NCBI GenBank assembly: GCA_964464385.1
Contig: CAYXFZ010000001.1
Coordinates: forward strand, 7,757-71,756
Reading direction: 5' to 3'
Length of the DNA: 64,000 nt
Source: CAYXFZ01 sp964464385
GTDB taxonomy: Bacteria; Planctomycetota; UBA1135
Position 1 is the first letter of the stretch. The number at the start of each line of letters is the position of its first letter. The notes below the pieces were generated by a model that did not search any database, had not been told where the DNA came from, and saw only the letters and a program-made list of their open reading frames with translations. Position numbers and translations under genes: made by a program. This document shows positions 17,652-25,201 of the stretch, in pieces.

Positions 17652-18680
17652 ATGCGCATCCTCCCTGCTCTTCTCCTTTTGTTTGCCCCCTCCCTTGCGG
17701 CCCAAAATTACGAGGTGATTGCCTCCGAATCCTTTGCCTACCCCACCGGTCCCCTGGGCCAGATGGCGGGCGGCAGCGGTTTCGAGGTGCCTTGGTATTC
17801 CGGCGGCGGCGACAACGACGCGCTCGTCACTGCGCCCGGTTTTGACGCCAACGGCAACAAGGCCACGACCAATTACGAACACGGCGGTTCCTACCGCTTG
17901 ATTGATCGTTCTCTCTTGGGTCCGATCTTGGATCAAGGCCAATTGGGCAAGGACAACACCACCATTTGGATTGAAGTCACCATGCAGCGAGAGCCCGGCT
18001 CCGACGATTTGTACGGCGGCCTTTCATTGGTTTGGCAGTTCGTGGGCGAAATGCTCTTTCTGGGGAGCCCTTGGGGCACTGACGAAATGGGTTTCGAGCG
18101 CCCAGGAACGTCGCAGACATTCCAGATTCCCGGATCTTCGGTGGACAACCTCAACACCTTGGTCTATCGCATTGATTTTCTGCCAGGTAGCGAGCGCGTC
18201 CAGATGTGGTTGAACCCCGGCATCAGTTACCCGACGACCCCGCCTGACTTGGATCAGTCGGTGGATGATTTTCGTTTCAACGAACTGCGCATTCAGTCCG
18301 GCAGTGGCGCCGTCACGGGTCTTTCCGTGGACGACCTCGAACTCTCCACCCCAACATTCGGTCCGGTTTACTCGGTCACCAATGCCGTGGCGGGTGCCGT
18401 CGCAACATTCCAGGTCGGCGGCTGCACGCCTGGCACCCCCGTTCTCATTGGTTGGTCCACAGCGGGACCCGGTCCGACCTCCACTCCGTATGGCGACGTG
18501 GACATGACCATGCCCATTGGTCGTCTTCCCAAGCTGACCGCTGACGCCTCCGGCAATGCTGGCCTGAATGCCACGGTTCCTCCCGCCCTGCAAGGCCTTA
18601 CGGTTTGGACCCAAGTGCTGAACCTCACCGGTCCAGGAACCGGCTTGCTGAGCAATAGTTTGGTGGTTGTCATCCTGTGA
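17652..18680 (+). CDS. Secreted beta-rich protein with recurrent C-terminal module (paralogue 1)
   Basis: A 342-residue protein with signal peptide MRILPALLLLFAPSLAAQ. The body has jelly-roll/LamG-like features (ESFAYPTGPLGQMAGGSG, GGSYRLIDRSLLGPILDQG, YRIDFLPGSERVQMW, FRFNELRIQSGSG). The last ~100 residues form a module seen in several proteins here: AGAVATFQVGGCTPGTPV, GWSTAGPGPT, LTADASGNAGLN, TVWTQVLNLTG, LLSNSLVVVIL. It is 24 bases after the GH13 gene and overlaps paralogue 2 (GTGA). It probably binds or displays at the cell surface; function unknown. Confidence 0.8.
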   Translation: MRILPALLLLFAPSLAAQNYEVIASESFAYPTGPLGQMAGGSGFEVPWYSGGGDNDALVTAPGFDANGNKATTNYEHGGSYRLIDRSLLGPILDQGQLGKDNTTIWIEVTMQREPGSDDLYGGLSLVWQFVGEMLFLGSPWGTDEMGFERPGTSQTFQIPGSSVDNLNTLVYRIDFLPGSERVQMWLNPGISYPTTPPDLDQSVDDFRFNELRIQSGSGAVTGLSVDDLELSTPTFGPVYSVTNAVAGAVATFQVGGCTPGTPVLIGWSTAGPGPTSTPYGDVDMTMPIGRLPKLTADASGNAGLNATVPPALQGLTVWTQVLNLTGPGTGLLSNSLVVVIL

Positions 18681-19699
18681 TTCTCACGGCCATTCTTGCT
18701 CTGACCGCTGCGGTTCCGCCACAGCAGTACGTCACGATCTGCTCCGAGACCTTCAACTATCCCTCTGGTCCCCTCGGCGCCCAGTCCGGCGGGACGGGTT
18801 GGTCCAGCGCGTGGTGGTCGGGCACGAATGGTGATGATGGCCTCGTCGTCGTTCCGGGTTTGGATCCGGTGGGCGGGCTGATGCGCACCAATGTGGAACA
18901 CATGGGCTCCTACCGCCTGATTGACATGACGGGTCTGGATCCCATATTGGACCAAGGCCTTTTGGGCAAGGATGGCACCGAGATTTGGGTCCACTTCAAT
19001 AGCGTGCGCACCAGCGACGATGAATATGGCGGCCTCATTTTGAATTGGCAGTGGGTTCAAGAGAGCCTGCTCATTGGCAGCCCCTTTGACCAGTACGAGT
19101 GGGGGTTGGACCAACCTTGGTTTGCTCCCCCTTATTACGTTGCCAATACGTCTTGCGATTACATGGCCCGATTGGCCGTGCGGATCGATTTCCAGCCGGG
19201 CGACGAATACGTCGAGATCTGGATCGATCCGCCAACGGATTTTCCGACGACCGCTCCGGATCTCTGGACTTGGGTGAGTGATTTCCGATTTAACGAAATT
19301 GGTCTTAAGTCGGGTTGGGGGCCTACGACCGCCACCGCCTTTGATTTTGACGACATTTTGATTTCCACCCCGGCCTTTCGGCCGACCTATTCGGTTGCCA
19401 ACGTGGTTGCCGGGCAAGTCGCCAACCTGGACATCATCCAATGCACTCCAGGAAGCCAAGTTGTGATTGGCTGGTCCACGACGGGCGGCGGCCCCTCCTC
19501 CTCTATTTTTGGGAATGTGGACATGTCTCCACCGATTCGTCGATTCCCAATCCAAATTTCTGACGCGCAAGGCGAGGTTCATCTCCAACAATTGATTCCT
19601 CTCGTTGCCCTCGGGAGCACGATTTGGACCCAATGCGCGGAATTGACCGGCCCCGGAAGCGGGATATTGAGCAATTCTTTGGCCTTTACGGTCCAATAA
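18677..19699 (+). CDS. Secreted beta-rich protein with recurrent C-terminal module (paralogue 2)
   Basis: A 340-residue tandem paralogue of the preceding gene, starting with GTG in a 4-base overlap. Matching blocks run through the whole length: CSETFNYPSGPLGAQSGG, GSYRLIDMTGLDPILDQG, VRIDFQPGDEYVEIW, SDFRFNEIGLKSG, and the C-terminal module GWSTTGGGPSS, ISDAQGEVHLQQ, TIWTQCAELTGPGSG, ILSNSLAFTVQ. The signal peptide (ILTAILALTAAVPPQQ) is short. An unpaired Cys in the C-terminal module is shared with paralogue 1. No enzyme motif is seen. Confidence 0.8.
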   Translation: MILTAILALTAAVPPQQYVTICSETFNYPSGPLGAQSGGTGWSSAWWSGTNGDDGLVVVPGLDPVGGLMRTNVEHMGSYRLIDMTGLDPILDQGLLGKDGTEIWVHFNSVRTSDDEYGGLILNWQWVQESLLIGSPFDQYEWGLDQPWFAPPYYVANTSCDYMARLAVRIDFQPGDEYVEIWIDPPTDFPTTAPDLWTWVSDFRFNEIGLKSGWGPTTATAFDFDDILISTPAFRPTYSVANVVAGQVANLDIIQCTPGSQVVIGWSTTGGGPSSSIFGNVDMSPPIRRFPIQISDAQGEVHLQQLIPLVALGSTIWTQCAELTGPGSGILSNSLAFTVQ

Positions 19700-19804
19700 A
19701 CCCGCTCCAGCGCATATTTTGCGGAACTTCCGCCGGAAATCTCCGGTCAGGAGTACGCTTCTCTCAGGCCTCATTCTGCGTCCTCCCACCTCGAACCATC
19801 ACCA

Positions 19805-21379
19805 ATGCTCGCTCTTCTTGCCCTCGCTCCTCTTCTGACCGATCCCGTTGCTTCCTCCACGGATCCTTCCGCCGACTACCTGGCGGGCAGGCTCTTCAAC
19901 TGGGACGTCCAAACTCTCGAGCTTCCTGAAGCTCCCCCGGAGTTTCTGCGCGTTCGCGTGACCTTGGATGGGTTGTTCGACACCGAACTGGTTTTGCAGC
20001 GCTACTCCGTGTTGTCGCAAAACTTTCGACTCCTGGAACAGCGCGAGGATGGCGAGCTTTATCCCTTGCCCATCCCCGAAATTCGTACTTATCGCGGCAC
20101 CGTGGCTGGCGTGCCAGGGAGCGTGGTCGCCGCATCTCTTCTCGAGAACGGTTTTTACGCTCAAATTGACCTCATGGACGGCTCGCCCTTCCGCACCGTC
20201 GAGCCGCTGTCCGATTGGACTGGAGGCTTGGTGAGTAACCAGCACTTGGTTTACAACGCTGCCGACCTCATTCCAGACACCAACTACCACTTTGCCGAGC
20301 CCCTGCTTCCCCAAGGATGGCAGTCCTCGGGTTCCTCCTCCACGGGATCGAACACCAATTCCTCCGCCGGCAATGGCGCCCACAATCACTCGGGCTCTGC
20401 ATCCGGTCTGGGAACCGGCGGCTCCCGCTCCTCGGCCGATGAGACTTGTGAAATTGCCGTCGACGCCGACTACAAGTACTTCCAAAAGTTTAGCAGTTCG
20501 AGTGCCGTTAGCAACGACATCCAAACTATTGTCAACAACATGGAAGCCATCTACCAACGCGATGTTGGTATTTGTTACGACCTCACGACCGTGATCGTGC
20601 GCACTTCCAGCTCGCAGGATCCCTACACCAGCAATGATGCCAGCACCCTGTTGAACCAGTTCAGGAGCGAATGGAATTCCAACCAGGGCAACGTCCAACG
20701 GGATGCGGCCGAACTCTTTACCGGCCGCAACCTCAATGGTGGTGTGATCGGGATTGCCTGGTTGGGTGTGATTTGCAGTAACTCCTTGGGCTATTCCGTG
20801 GTGCAGTCCAAGTACACCAGCTCTTCCAATTACCGGACGAGTCTCACCGCCCACGAACTGGGTCACAACTGGAATGCTGGCCACTGCAGCAGTTCCTGCA
20901 ACGGCAGTTCCTCTTGCCACATCATGTGCCCCTGCAATGGCGGCTGCTCCGGCAATGTCACCAAGTTCGGGAGTTCCAGTATCAGCTCCATCTCAAGCTT
21001 CAAGAACAACCGGGGTTGTCTCAGTACCGGCTGTGGCGGTGGCGGTGGCGGTGGCACCCTCGACCTGAAAATCACACCTCCCAGTCCCGGTATCGCCGGT
21101 GTTTTGAACACGGTCACCGTGACGGGCGGGACTCCGAGCGGCTCCGCAGTCGTTTACTACGGCGCCAAATCAGGCTCCACGGCGGTAGGCGGATGTAGCG
21201 GACTTTTCTTGGGCATCAAAAGCGCAAAAATCGCCGGCACGGTTTCCTTGGATGCCAATGGCGATGGTGCCATCTCCAAGAATGTTCCGAGCGCCGCTGC
21301 CAATCGCCTGTTCTACGTCCAGGCTAGCGATTCTGCTGGTTGCGTGATCAGCAATTTGGTTCCCATCTACTTCTTCTAG
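19805..21379 (+). CDS. Secreted zinc metalloprotease, metzincin (M12-like)
   Basis: A 524-residue preproprotein. A signal peptide (MLALLALAPLL) and a propeptide-like domain (about 25-165; LRVRVTLDGLFDTELVLQ, YRGTVAGVPGSVVAAS) precede a Ser/Gly/Asn linker (about 175-215). The catalytic domain starts at ETCEIAVDADYKYFQKF; zinc site HELGHNWNAGH is residues 350-360, and a Cys-rich segment with Met-turn CHIMCPC follows. This matches adamalysin/reprolysin-type peptidases. A Gly-rich linker leads to a C-terminal beta module related to the one in the neighbouring secreted proteins (VSLDANGDGAISKNVPSAA). Likely secreted or surface-attached and autoprocessed. Confidence 0.9.
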   Translation: MLALLALAPLLTDPVASSTDPSADYLAGRLFNWDVQTLELPEAPPEFLRVRVTLDGLFDTELVLQRYSVLSQNFRLLEQREDGELYPLPIPEIRTYRGTVAGVPGSVVAASLLENGFYAQIDLMDGSPFRTVEPLSDWTGGLVSNQHLVYNAADLIPDTNYHFAEPLLPQGWQSSGSSSTGSNTNSSAGNGAHNHSGSASGLGTGGSRSSADETCEIAVDADYKYFQKFSSSSAVSNDIQTIVNNMEAIYQRDVGICYDLTTVIVRTSSSQDPYTSNDASTLLNQFRSEWNSNQGNVQRDAAELFTGRNLNGGVIGIAWLGVICSNSLGYSVVQSKYTSSSNYRTSLTAHELGHNWNAGHCSSSCNGSSSCHIMCPCNGGCSGNVTKFGSSSISSISSFKNNRGCLSTGCGGGGGGGTLDLKITPPSPGIAGVLNTVTVTGGTPSGSAVVYYGAKSGSTAVGGCSGLFLGIKSAKIAGTVSLDANGDGAISKNVPSAAANRLFYVQASDSAGCVISNLVPIYFF

Positions 21380-21398
21380 TCGGTGCTTTTCCCTTTTG

Positions 21399-21434
21399 AG
21401 CGCCCGGGGACCTTTCACTAGGTTCCTGGGCGCT
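21399..21434 (+). terminator. Strong stem-loop after metalloprotease gene
   Basis: AGCGCCC pairs with GGGCGCT, and inside it GGGACCT pairs with AGGTTCC around a short loop. It lies 20 bases after the protease stop. No U-tract follows, so rho-independent function is uncertain. Confidence 0.5.
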
Positions 21435-21442
21435 TCGCCGTT

Positions 21443-21711
21443 GTGCTCGTGCTGGTTTTTCAGGCATGCCCATCTCCGACAACACCGACCGATCTCGGTG
21501 TCCAGGGAAAGCTTCCAGGGACGATCCAGATCATCAACTGGAACACCGAGCACTTCTTTGACGACAAGGCAAAGATCCGAGAGGCCACCTTTTGGCTTGC
21601 GGAACAGTCTGCCGATGTTGTGTGGCATTGGATGACAGCACCGTAGGGCTTTACTCCGACCACTACCCCGTGCTGTGCACGATCCAAGCTCCCTTGAGGA
21701 GCGGTAATTGA
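21443..21711 (+). pseudogene. Remnant of endonuclease/exonuclease/phosphatase-family lipoprotein gene
   Basis: The first part (from a GTG at 21443) reads as a lipoprotein signal with lipobox VFQAC and then IQIINWNTEHFFDDKA, the characteristic start of the EEP nuclease fold. It continues to about residue 58 (AEQSADVV) and then hits a stop at 21644-21646. One frame over, from about 21625, the sequence reads DDSTVGLYSDHYPVLCTIQ and stops at 21711; SDHYPV is the C-terminal catalytic motif of the same family. The roughly 200 residues that should lie between are missing. Either a real internal deletion or an assembly collapse would explain this. Confidence 0.8.
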
Positions 21712-21729
21712 GCTTAAGCGGGGGTGGGG

Positions 21730-21806
21730 TGGTGCGCCCGAGAGGATTCGAACCCCTGGCCTACAGCTCCGGAGGCTGTCGCTCTATCCAGCTGAGCTAC
21801 GGGCGC
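21730..21806 (-). tRNA. tRNA-Arg (anticodon CCG)
   Basis: The reverse complement folds as a cloverleaf: acceptor GCGCCCG/CGGGCGC, D-arm GCTC/GAGC, anticodon arm ACAGC-CTCCGGA-GCTGT with anticodon CCG, T-arm with TTCGAAT. Discriminator A and an encoded CCA (21730-21732) complete a 77-nt gene. Confidence 0.95.
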
Positions 21807-21902
21807 AAAGAAAGGGGGCAAAGGATAACGAGAAGGGCATTCCTGCGCCAGAAGGGGGTGAAAATGCCGTGACGCGGGGAATCCCGCTTTCTAGAAATTT
21901 CC

Positions 21903-22892
21903 ATGAAGGAAGCCGGAAATACCGCCCACAGGACTGTCTGGACTGTTATCGTGGATTCCATGACCTTGTCCTTCCCTGCCACCCTTGCGAGCCACAGCCG
22001 GTTGCTCCTGGGGACGGGACTGGCGGTCTCTGCCCTGATTTTTGGAGCTGCCGGGTCTCCAGAATTGAGTGCCTCCGCCGGGAGTTTGCTCATTTTGCAG
22101 GATTCTGACCAAGATGGCCTGGATGACGCCCTGGAGGCTCGTCTCGGAACCGATTCTGGCAATCCCGATACGGACGGAGATTACCTCTCCGATCTCCAAG
22201 AGATCATGCAGAACACCAATCCCTTGGTGGCAGATCCTTCCGGCTCGGTATCTCCCCCAGACACAGCCGCTTTTTTGGGGCTTTACGCCCTCGGGTCGGA
22301 CTTTGTGTTGGAGGTTTACGGACAGTCCCAGTCTGGCATTCTGGATTTTTCCATGGCTCGCGCCCTGCCCACAGGCTTGCGCACCTACTCGGCCCAGCAA
22401 ACAGCCTCCGCTTTGGTGGATATTCAGCATTTTGGGGCCTCCGCTCCTGGCTGGAAAATTTCCCGAGCCCGCTTCCTGCTATCCGCCGACTGGTTTGAGA
22501 GCCAGTCTTCGGTCTCCTTGGCCGCGATCCTCGTGATGGACAATGCTTCCCTGGCCAGTGCCGTACAGCTCTCCATGGTCAGCGGCGAACTTGCCGAGTT
22601 GGTTTGGGATCCCCAAGCTCTTGTTGGTGGTGGCGGTGGTGCCAATGGCGGCACCGGCGGCCTCTTTCCCGCTCGCCCCGGAGGGGATGGCCCTCCTGCC
22701 AGCGGAACCACCGACCAAGTTTGTATTCAGGTTTTGACTCCCATTGCCTCCCTTGGCGGCGGCCGCATGGCCTACCAGGTCAGCGACGCCTATTGCGATC
22801 CTCTTGCCAGCGCCATCTGCCTTGTGGGCTGCTCCGGCACGATTGGCGACACTGTGGTTGGAATTGACCTCATCGGCCTTCTTGGAGGCTGA
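21903..22892 (+). CDS. Exported protein with thrombospondin type 3 / calcium-binding repeats
   Basis: A 329-residue protein. A hydrophobic segment (about 33-52, LLLGTGLAVSALIFGAAG) acts as signal or anchor; an alternative start at residue 20 (MTLSFPATL) would shorten the N-terminus. Residues about 66-100 hold TSP3-like Asp-rich calcium loops: DSDQDGLDDALEARLGTD and NPDTDGDYLSDLQEI. A beta-rich region and a Gly-rich linker (ALVGGGGGANGGTGG) follow, then a small Cys-containing tail (CDPLASAICLVGCSG). Probably a surface-associated structural or adhesion protein. It stands alone between tRNA-Arg and the ECF sigma module. Confidence 0.75.
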   Translation: MKEAGNTAHRTVWTVIVDSMTLSFPATLASHSRLLLGTGLAVSALIFGAAGSPELSASAGSLLILQDSDQDGLDDALEARLGTDSGNPDTDGDYLSDLQEIMQNTNPLVADPSGSVSPPDTAAFLGLYALGSDFVLEVYGQSQSGILDFSMARALPTGLRTYSAQQTASALVDIQHFGASAPGWKISRARFLLSADWFESQSSVSLAAILVMDNASLASAVQLSMVSGELAELVWDPQALVGGGGGANGGTGGLFPARPGGDGPPASGTTDQVCIQVLTPIASLGGGRMAYQVSDAYCDPLASAICLVGCSGTIGDTVVGIDLIGLLGG

Positions 22893-22951
22893 CCCAACCC
22901 CTTGAGGAGCAAGGGTTTGCAGGTTTTCCCCCACGCCGGCCCACAAATCCA

Positions 22952-22980
22952 GGAACCTAAGACCTGTTTTTACCGTCTTA
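22952..22980 (+). promoter_or_regulatory. ECF-type promoter of the downstream sigma gene
   Basis: GGAACC (22952-22957), a 16-base spacer with a T-run, and CGTCTTA (22974-22980) match the general ECF sigma promoter pattern (-35 GGAAC, -10 CGTC/GTCT). It ends 13 bases before the GTG of the ECF gene, which suggests autoregulation. Confidence 0.65.
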
Positions 22981-22993
22981 AACCCGCAAACCG

Positions 22994-23599
22994 GTGACTT
23001 TTTCCGAGCAGGACCTCGTCCGCCGCTGTCAGGAATCCACCGGCGCCGCCTTTGAAGAGGCCTACGAGAGCCTCTACGGTCTTTACAAAAATCGGGTTTT
23101 CGCGATTTGCCTGCGCATCGTTGGCAATGAGGAAGATGCTCTCGACTCTGCCCAAGAAGCTTTGGTCACCGTTGCAAGAAGAATTGGCAGTTTCGAGCAT
23201 CGTAGCCAGTTTTCTTCCTGGGTTTACCGCATTGCCGTCAATGCTGCGATTGATTCGCGCCGCCGTCGCATGGCGGGTCCGGCCTCTGTTTCCGCCGATC
23301 CTGGCTCTCAACCCGGGTCGCGTAGCATGGATCCGGCTGCTCCGCTGGAGTCTTCCGAGCCGTCCATTCGGGCTGCCACCACGGAGTCCTGCGAGGCAGT
23401 TCGGCTGGCCTTGACTCGGCTCAACCCCCGCGTCTCTGCTCTCCTGACTTTGCGGTACGTACAAGGGCTCAGTTACGAGGCCATCTCCGAGATTCAAGAG
23501 TGCAGTCTCGGCACCGTGAAATCCCGATTGAATCGCGCCCACCAGGCGCTCCGAGAATACCTGGAACGGCATGGCCAAGCTGGCCTGCCAACCGACTGA
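22994..23599 (+). CDS. ECF sigma factor (RpoE-like)
   Basis: A 201-residue ECF sigma factor with a GTG start. Region 2: YESLYGLYKNRVFAICLRI, ALDSAQEALVTVARRI, SSWVYRIAVNAAIDSRRRR. A Pro/Ser-rich linker of about 45 residues separates it from region 4: RLNPRVSALLTLRYVQGLSYEAISEIQ, SLGTVKSRLNRAHQALREYL. The gene is followed after 5 bases by a single-pass membrane protein and then by an RseB-like lipoprotein, a classical sigma/anti-sigma/sensor order. The ECF-type promoter just upstream suggests it drives its own operon. Confidence 0.95.
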   Translation: MTFSEQDLVRRCQESTGAAFEEAYESLYGLYKNRVFAICLRIVGNEEDALDSAQEALVTVARRIGSFEHRSQFSSWVYRIAVNAAIDSRRRRMAGPASVSADPGSQPGSRSMDPAAPLESSEPSIRAATTESCEAVRLALTRLNPRVSALLTLRYVQGLSYEAISEIQECSLGTVKSRLNRAHQALREYLERHGQAGLPTD

Positions 23600-23604
23600 A
23601 AACC

Positions 23605-24063
23605 ATGAACAATCCACACGACCCGATGCCCTTGGAGCCGGAGCTGATCGAAGCTCTCCGGTCCTTGGGAGACGTCCGTGCCCCCGCGGCACTGGACGAT
23701 CGGGTGCGTCTTGCCCGCTTGGGCGAAGTCGAGGCTCCTGACCTTCTTTGGCAACGAGTTTCTCGCGAAGTCTTTGACTCACAGCTCCGCGCTCAAGCGA
23801 CACCGACAGGCCGGATGCTTTTCTTTTCGCGCCGACTCGCTTCCGCCGCCGCCGTTCTGTTGGTCTTTGCCGGCAGTTTTTGGCTGGCTTCCTTCTTTGG
23901 CCAGCCAAATGCCGCAGCCATCGAAACGGCTCGCTTGCAAACCCGAGATTGGTACGCTTCTCAAGTGCATGCCATCAAGGTTCCTCCCGCGAAACTTTCT
24001 CCTTCGGCCCGCGCGCTTGCCGGCATGATGGGCGCCCCTCTTTCCCAGGAAGACAGGTCGTGA
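23605..24063 (+). CDS. Probable anti-sigma factor
   Basis: A 152-residue single-pass protein. The cytosolic part (PLEPELIEALRSLGDVRAPAALDDRVRLARLG; LLWQRVSREVF) precedes one membrane helix at about residues 76-95 (ASAAAVLLVFAGSFWLASFF) and a short outer tail (QTRDWYASQVHAIKVPPAKL). No zinc-binding motif is visible. The role follows from its place directly behind the ECF gene and from its topology. Its stop overlaps the next gene (GTGA). Confidence 0.75.
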   Translation: MNNPHDPMPLEPELIEALRSLGDVRAPAALDDRVRLARLGEVEAPDLLWQRVSREVFDSQLRAQATPTGRMLFFSRRLASAAAVLLVFAGSFWLASFFGQPNAAAIETARLQTRDWYASQVHAIKVPPAKLSPSARALAGMMGAPLSQEDRS

Positions 24064-25067
24064 GGCATATCGGAATCGGCTTGCTGTTGTTGACGGCCTG
24101 TTTGCCGTCGGACGCTACGACCACTGGAACGACCTCCCTAGCCCAGCATAGCTCGGGTGCGCATACCAACCTCAATCCTGCGGCCATTCCGTTTCCGGCA
24201 CTTGCATATCCGGAAGATCGCCTCGTCAAGCAAACCAGGCTTTGGCAGGTGCGCAATGACACCAACACTTTTGACCTCTTTCGGGAATCCCTGATCGCCG
24301 ACGGGGTTGGCCAGTTTGCCCTCAACTTGGAAGAATTGGATCTTGGATCGACCGGTGTTTTTGCGATGCCAAGTACCCTTTGGCAGGCCACATATCAACA
24401 TCGTCAGCGTTATCTCGTCCGCTACCGGGACTTTCACCTCGGTAGCGAATCGCAAGTGAGGTCGGGTTTCCAAGTGCAGTCCCTGCCGATTCCCCGAATC
24501 GTTTCCGGTCGGACGGGCAGGGTTTGGAGGGTGACATCACGCTACGGTTATGGCGAGGTCGAGTTCGTCGTCGACCAACAAGACGATTTTCTTCTGGGGT
24601 GGTCCCGTTTTGATTCCGCAGGCAATTTGATTGCTTCGATGACGACCGAATCCTTGGAATCCAACCCCAATCTGACCAACGTGGTTTGGTCCCAAATCGC
24701 CGCTCCGGAACAACCCTATACCGGACCCGCAGACAACTCGATTTTGGGCTTTGCTCCTGTTGAGCAGGTCTATCTTCCCGCTGGGTTTGTGGAACAAGAC
24801 CAACGCATGGTAATGACCGAACAGGTTTTTGGAACTTCCGTTCCCAACATTCATCTTGCGGTTTTCTACGACGGGGTCCGACATCTGATGGTTGCCCAAC
24901 AGTCTCCTGGCAGCCAATACCCCGATCCCCAAACTCAGGCCCTGGCCATCAAATCTGAAATTGGCGGGATTCGACTGTTGGACGGACCGGTCCCGGGCGC
25001 CCATCTTTTCGTCATTGGTTCCCTGCCTTGGCAGGAATTGCTGGCGATTTACGGCTCTTCCAGCTGA
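24060..25067 (+). CDS. Lipoprotein, RseB/MucB- or LolA-like fold suspected
   Basis: A 335-residue lipoprotein; the GTG start overlaps the anti-sigma stop and begins a signal ending LLLLTAC. The middle part (VEFVVDQQDDFLLGWSRFDSAGNLIASMTTESLE) looks like the strand pattern of LolA/RseB-type lipoprotein-binding sheets, and the end (VPGAHLFVIGSLPWQELLAIYG) resembles the last strands of RseB. In known systems RseB binds the outer part of the anti-sigma factor and senses mislocalised lipoproteins or LPS. The assignment rests on operon order and weak pattern similarity; no catalytic motif is present. Confidence 0.6.
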   Translation: MRHIGIGLLLLTACLPSDATTTGTTSLAQHSSGAHTNLNPAAIPFPALAYPEDRLVKQTRLWQVRNDTNTFDLFRESLIADGVGQFALNLEELDLGSTGVFAMPSTLWQATYQHRQRYLVRYRDFHLGSESQVRSGFQVQSLPIPRIVSGRTGRVWRVTSRYGYGEVEFVVDQQDDFLLGWSRFDSAGNLIASMTTESLESNPNLTNVVWSQIAAPEQPYTGPADNSILGFAPVEQVYLPAGFVEQDQRMVMTEQVFGTSVPNIHLAVFYDGVRHLMVAQQSPGSQYPDPQTQALAIKSEIGGIRLLDGPVPGAHLFVIGSLPWQELLAIYGSSS

Positions 25068-25201
25068 TCGGTGGCGCTTCTGTCCGGGGGGAAAGATCTC
25101 TCCCGCTTTCGGCGGTTCCAAGATGCTCCATGTAACCCCAGGCGGCTCTAAATGGCTCAAGAAGGAGAGTTTTATGGCCGATGAAAGAGGTGGAGTTCTC
25201 C

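Noticed and set aside
18368..20920. Long minus-strand open frames opposite the tandem secreted proteins and the metalloprotease.
   Set aside because: The plus strand has signal peptides, paralogy and a zinc motif; the antisense frames show no domain.
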